From Candidatus Uhrbacteria bacterium RIFCSPLOWO2_02_FULL_48_12 (lineage in GTDB: Bacteria > Patescibacteriota > Patescibacteriia > GWA2-46-9), in the NCBI GenBank assembly GCA_001791425.1, contig MGEP01000021.1, positions 1,044-7,272 of the forward strand: a stretch of DNA of 6,229 nucleotides, in the 5' to 3' direction. Below the pieces are notes generated by a model, which was given only the letters and a program-made list of their open reading frames with translations, was not told the DNA's origin and did not search any database. Each line of letters opens with the position of its first letter. Within the stretch, counting starts at the first letter, position 1. Made by a program: the position numbers and the translations under genes. Of the stretch, positions 3,932 to 6,229 are shown one piece after another.

Positions 3932-4218
3932 AACAAGAAAAAATACGAGAAAAAATTCACGAACAGCTTCCTTTGCTTAGGGCAAAATATAACGTTAAAA
4001 AGATAGGGATTTTCGGCTCATTTGTGAGGGATGAGCAAAAAAAGGGAAGTGATATAGATATACTGGTGGAGTTTAAAACTCCAGTGGGATTTTTTGAATT
4101 CATTAGGCTGGAGAATTTTTTGAGCCATGCCTTGCACAGAAAAGTGGATCTTGTCTCTAAAAAGGCCATCAAGCCAGCAGTTAAAAAAGAAGTTATTAAA
4201 GAAGTGCAGTATGTCTAA
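3928..4218 (+). CDS. mntA: MNT-domain nucleotidyltransferase antitoxin (MntA-like)
   Basis: This 96-residue minimal nucleotidyltransferase has IGIFGSFVRDEQKKGSDIDI, that is G30-S31-F32-x-R34 and S41-D42-I-D44, and a third acidic residue D74 in KVDLV. This is the GSFx10-11DxD signature of the Pol-beta-like MNT family. In characterised MntA-HepT systems the enzyme adds AMP to a tyrosine of the HEPN toxin to neutralise it. All catalytic residues are present. ATG 3928 is preferred to the in-frame TTG at 3910, which lies inside the promoter. The stop overlaps the next gene by ATGTCTAA (4211-4218). The start overlaps the tatD remnant stop as ATGA, so it may be expressed both from its own promoter and by read-through from tatD. 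Confidence 0.88.
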   Translation: MKQEKIREKIHEQLPLLRAKYNVKKIGIFGSFVRDEQKKGSDIDILVEFKTPVGFFEFIRLENFLSHALHRKVDLVSKKAIKPAVKKEVIKEVQYV

Positions 4219-4555
4219 AAGGGGAGTAGAACTTTATCTTGGAGACATTAAAGACTCTATTAGGAAAATAGAAAAATACGCACGCGGCATAAATTTTAGT
4301 GAGTTTTCTCACGACGAAAAAACGATGGATGCGGTTGTTAGAAATCTTTCTATTATTGGCGAAGCGGTTAGAAACATCCCCAGAGACACGAAGGCCAAAA
4401 ACCCTGATGTTGCATGGAAAGAAATTCTAGGCATGAGGAATAAGGTCATTCATGAATATTTTGGCATTGACGATGAAATTTTATGGAAGACGATTAAAGA
4501 AGATCTACCAGTTTTTAAAAAACAAATCGCTAAACTTCTACGAAATATTAAATAA
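4211..4555 (+). CDS. hepT: HEPN-domain RNase toxin (HepT-like)
   Basis: This 114-residue helical protein has the active-site motif R76-N-K-V-I-H81 followed by E and Y83. The R-x4-H-x-Y pattern matches HepT toxins, where R and H cut RNA and the Tyr is the residue AMP-modified by MntA. The upstream helix MDAVVRNLSIIGEAVRNIP (about residues 39-57) is also typical of the family. ATG 4211 overlaps the mntA stop by 8 nt. A longer frame from 4127 only re-reads mntA out of frame. The toxin appears intact. In this window the pair is inserted between two copies of the tatD start, suggesting recent mobility. Confidence 0.88.
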   Translation: MSKRGVELYLGDIKDSIRKIEKYARGINFSEFSHDEKTMDAVVRNLSIIGEAVRNIPRDTKAKNPDVAWKEILGMRNKVIHEYFGIDDEILWKTIKEDLPVFKKQIAKLLRNIK

Positions 4556-4587
4556 TAGAAAGATTGACAACTTCATATACATTGGAA

Positions 4588-4742
4588 CATTACGTGGACT
4601 TTGAAAAAAGATTAGAGTTTGCTTATGCTCTTTGATTCTCATGCGCATGCGCATTTTAATGCCTATAAAGATGATTCTGATGAAGTAATTAAGCGCGCTC
4701 TTGATAAGGGGGTGCAAATGGTGCTGGTGGGCACGCAGATTG
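4588..4742. repeat. Direct repeat of the tatD 5' region, downstream copy
   Basis: This is the partner of 3727-3893. It covers about 37 bp before tatD and its first 39 codons. The offset from the ATG onward is exactly 849 bp, so one repeat-plus-module unit is about 850 bp long. Confidence 0.85.
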
Positions 4743-5554
4743 ATACAAGCCGTAAAGCCATTGAGACCGCGGGAAAATATGACGGCGTTTGGGCGGCCGT
4801 TGGCTTGCATCCTGTTCATCTTGAGGAAGGATATTTTGATCCTAATGAAGACCCCCCACTAGTCCCGCTGGGCGGGACTGTGGGGGGTGCAGGCCAAACA
4901 ACAGGTCAGCAACCTACTTTTCAGCGGCGGGCGGAAATTTTTGATAAAGAAAAATATCGGGAGCTTGCCTTAGGTTCAAAAAGAGTTGTGGCTATTGGCG
5001 AAACAGGTTTGGATTATTATCGCCTAGAAGGTGACGAAGCACATAAAGAAGCGGTTAAAGAAAAACAGCGTCACGTTTTTCAAGAGCACTCCGAGCTTGC
5101 TGCCGAACTTGATTTGGCGCTTATTGTGCATTGCCGCGATGGTTCGACTCCGCTCACCACCACCATGAGCCAGCCGAATGGAGCGCACAGAGAAGTTCTT
5201 GAAATTTTAAAATCAGTTAAGTCAAAATATCCTACTTTGCGCGGTGTTATTCACTGCTTTACCGGCACTCCAGAAGAAGGGGAGCGGTATTTAGATTTTG
5301 GTTTTTACATATCTTTTCCGGGCATCATTACTTTTGCCAAAGACTGGGACGAATTTATTCGGGCGATACCGTTGGATAAAATTCTTGTAGAAACAGATTG
5401 TCCTTATTTAACGCCCGTGCCGCACCGCGGCAAGCGCAATGAACCGGCGTACGTGGAATACACGACCCGTCATTTAGCGAATATCAGAGGAATCTCATTT
5501 GAAGAAGCGGCAAGAATAACAACAGCCAACGCTAAAAAGTTGTTTCGAATTTAG
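4625..5554 (+). CDS. tatD: TatD-family metal-dependent nuclease
   Basis: This 309-residue TIM-barrel hydrolase of the TatD DNase family acts on DNA ends in the cytoplasm. Metal ligands are visible: H6-x-H8 (DSHAH), E126 (AIGETGLDYYR), H169 (IVHCRD), H210 (IHCFTG) and D258 (ETDCPYL). Family members are commonly about 260 aa. The extra length lies mainly in residues 68-110 and 173-186, which include two segments encoded by palindromic DNA (see 4851 and 5141). ATG 4625 is chosen over TTG 4619 because TatD proteins start directly with the strand before HxH. The upstream leader is shared with the truncated copy at 3776. It is probably a core gene next to the helicase gene, and all ligands are intact despite the inserts. 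Confidence 0.93.
   Translation: MLFDSHAHAHFNAYKDDSDEVIKRALDKGVQMVLVGTQIDTSRKAIETAGKYDGVWAAVGLHPVHLEEGYFDPNEDPPLVPLGGTVGGAGQTTGQQPTFQRRAEIFDKEKYRELALGSKRVVAIGETGLDYYRLEGDEAHKEAVKEKQRHVFQEHSELAAELDLALIVHCRDGSTPLTTTMSQPNGAHREVLEILKSVKSKYPTLRGVIHCFTGTPEEGERYLDFGFYISFPGIITFAKDWDEFIRAIPLDKILVETDCPYLTPVPHRGKRNEPAYVEYTTRHLANIRGISFEEAARITTANAKKLFRI
4851..4888. repeat. GC-rich palindrome inserted in frame within tatD
   Basis: Arms accccccac-t-agtcccgc (4851-4868) and gcgggact-gtggggggt (4872-4888) pair over 17 bp with one bulged t and a tgg loop. It encodes about residues 76-88 (DPPLVPLGGTVGG) in a loop between the HPVHL strand and the EIFDKEKY helix. The low-complexity Pro/Gly peptide looks like an insert that leaves the frame intact. 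Confidence 0.8.
5141..5180. repeat. Imperfect palindrome inserted in frame within tatD
   Basis: ggttcg-actcc-gctca (5141-5156), a ccaccacca loop and tgagc-cagc-cgaa-tgg (5166-5181) form an interrupted stem. It encodes residues 173-186 (GSTPLTTTMSQPNG) immediately after the metal-ligand motif HCRD. From memory, TTCGACTCCGCTCA-type palindromes are dispersed repeats in several bacterial groups, so this may be one fixed in frame. Confidence 0.55.
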
Positions 5555-5597
5555 ATCAATTTTTTAATTGAAATTGAGGAACAAAATTCTCCTGACC

Positions 5598-5619
5598 AAA
5601 TTTCACGATCGTGAAATTT
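5598..5619. promoter_or_regulatory. 22-bp perfect palindrome between tatD and the helicase gene
   Basis: aaatttcacga is followed directly by its complement tcgtgaaattt with no spacer, so it suits a dimeric DNA-binding protein better than an RNA hairpin. It lies 44 bp after tatD and about 50 bp before the helicase promoter. It may be an operator or a recombination or segregation site; nothing else in the 138-bp gap is recognised. Confidence 0.6.
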
Positions 5620-5669
5620 AGTGATATGCCCAAAACTTATTGGTTTGCGCTCAACTAGCTGCGGGGGTG

Positions 5670-5678
5670 TGCTATACT
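5670..5678 (+). promoter_or_regulatory. Extended -10 promoter of the helicase gene
   Basis: TGCTATACT gives an extended -10 (TATACT at 5673-5678). The -35 position at 17 bp spacing (5650-5655, ctcaac) is poor. The ATG at 5693 follows after 14 bases with no Shine-Dalgarno sequence, so the leader is very short. Confidence 0.5.
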
Positions 5679-5692
5679 TTTAGTTGTGGATT

Positions 5693-6229
5693 ATGGACAT
5701 TCTTGAAGGACTAAACAGTGAGCAGGAACACGCCGTTACCCATGGCGATGGGCCGCTTCTAATCGTGGCTGGCGCTGGTACTGGCAAAACCACGGTCATC
5801 ACCAAACGCCTGGCCTGGCTCATTGAATCCGGGCGAGCGAAGCCCGATCACATTCTGGCCTTAACTTTTACAGACAAGGCAGCAGGGGAAATGGAGGAGC
5901 GAGTGGATAAACTGCTGCCTTACGGCTATACCGATTTATGGGTCTCTACTTTTCACTCGTTCGGTGAGCGCCTTTTGCAGAGCCACGCTTTAGATATTGG
6001 CGTACCGTATGATTTTAAATTATTGTCCGAAACCGAACAGTGGCTGCTCGTGCGCCAGCACTTAAATAAGTTTAATTTGCGCTATTACCGGCCTCTAGGG
6101 AATCCTACCAAGTTCATTCACGCTCTGCTTCGTCACTTTTCACGCGCTAAAGACGAAGAAATTTATCCTGATAATTATTTAAAATATGCCGAGACAGTGC
6201 GACTCAACCGCGATCAAGAAACAGCCAGA
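5693..6229 (+). CDS. uvrD: UvrD/PcrA/Rep-type DNA helicase, N-terminal part
   Basis: The frame is open through the right edge, giving 179 residues of a protein normally of 650 or more. Superfamily 1A motifs appear in order: Q motif LNSEQEHAV (Q11), Walker A AGAGTGKT (26-33), motif Ia LTFTDKAAGEMEERV (about 57-71), and motif Ib STFHSF (85-90). The enzyme unwinds DNA 3' to 5' using ATP, in nucleotide excision and mismatch repair or replication restart. UvrD, PcrA and Rep cannot be told apart from this part. ATG 5693 is the first start in frame after the extended -10. Its gene neighbour is tatD, a DNA-processing nuclease, but a separate promoter suggests independent transcription. Confidence 0.92.
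   Translation, partial: MDILEGLNSEQEHAVTHGDGPLLIVAGAGTGKTTVITKRLAWLIESGRAKPDHILALTFTDKAAGEMEERVDKLLPYGYTDLWVSTFHSFGERLLQSHALDIGVPYDFKLLSETEQWLLVRQHLNKFNLRYYRPLGNPTKFIHALLRHFSRAKDEEIYPDNYLKYAETVRLNRDQETAR

Noticed and set aside
3957..4172. Minus-strand ORF opposite mntA, and similar minus-strand frames at 90-287, 3358-3564 and 4538-4819
   Set aside because: Each is antisense to a gene with recognised motifs or, for cvpA, a clear family pattern, and shows no family features of its own.
4564..4592. TTGACA (4564-4569) as a tatD promoter
   Set aside because: The -35 is perfect, but no acceptable -10 lies 16-18 bp downstream (acatta), and it lies just outside the segment shared with the other tatD 5' copy. 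It remains possible but unsupported.
3776..4742. Treating both tatD 5' copies as an assembly error only
   Set aside because: The copies differ at 10 of 118 positions, and the intervening sequence is a coherent two-gene module with its own promoter. A simple duplicated-read artefact would be identical, though strain mixing cannot be excluded.
5141..5165. tRNA 3' end (GGTTCGACTCC ... CCA) as an attachment site or tRNA remnant
   Set aside because: The flanking bases do not form a 5-bp T-arm or an acceptor stem, and the stretch is translated within tatD. It fits better as half of an interrupted palindrome.

Overview
The window looks like a chromosomal segment of a Patescibacteria/CPR-type bacterium (Parcubacteria-like; inferred). 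The reasons are low GC, very small genes, almost no Shine-Dalgarno sequences, a CPR-style TatD with extra loops, HicB/HicA and MNT/HEPN modules, and many short GC-rich hairpins between genes. Conserved housekeeping genes sit at both edges: the C-terminal part of a CvpA-family membrane protein (1-371), then tatD (4625-5554) and the start of a UvrD/PcrA-type helicase (5693-6229). Every gene I can support is on the + strand.

Region 372-3720 is accessory DNA. It carries small cargo genes: a membrane-anchored DUF6680-like protein (606-1004), a 59-aa membrane peptide (1066-1245), a zinc-ribbon/TM protein (1365-1673), an 86-aa membrane protein (1683-1943), a HAD phosphatase between two identical 91-bp repeats (2085-2624), a truncated histidine-phosphatase start (2775-2897), and a HicB-HicB-HicA operon (2994-3655). 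Between them recur half-sites shaped like integron attC ends: left arms of the form GCCTAAC + ggcatatccg, and right arms of the form cggatatgcc + aacGTT. Together they suggest a decayed, integrase-less cassette array (CALIN-like). The clearest site, 1015-1346, would be a normal attC of about 103 bp if a 228-bp insert carrying the 59-aa ORF, bounded by TTCG repeats, were removed.

Region 3727-4742 holds a second insertion. A nucleotidyltransferase/HEPN (MntA-HepT-like) toxin-antitoxin pair lies between a truncated copy of the tatD 5' end (3776-3893) and the complete tatD. The two tatD 5' copies are about 91.5% identical and differ almost only at synonymous positions. The antitoxin promoter and start are built at the junction, and the tatD remnant frame ends in an ATGA overlap with mntA.

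The tatD gene itself contains two palindromic inserts read in frame (4851-4888 and 5141-5180), reminiscent of Rickettsia palindromic elements. All three gene junctions inside the two toxin-antitoxin operons use the same 8-nt overlap, ATGYCTAA. No integrase, transposase, tRNA, rRNA or CRISPR array is visible.
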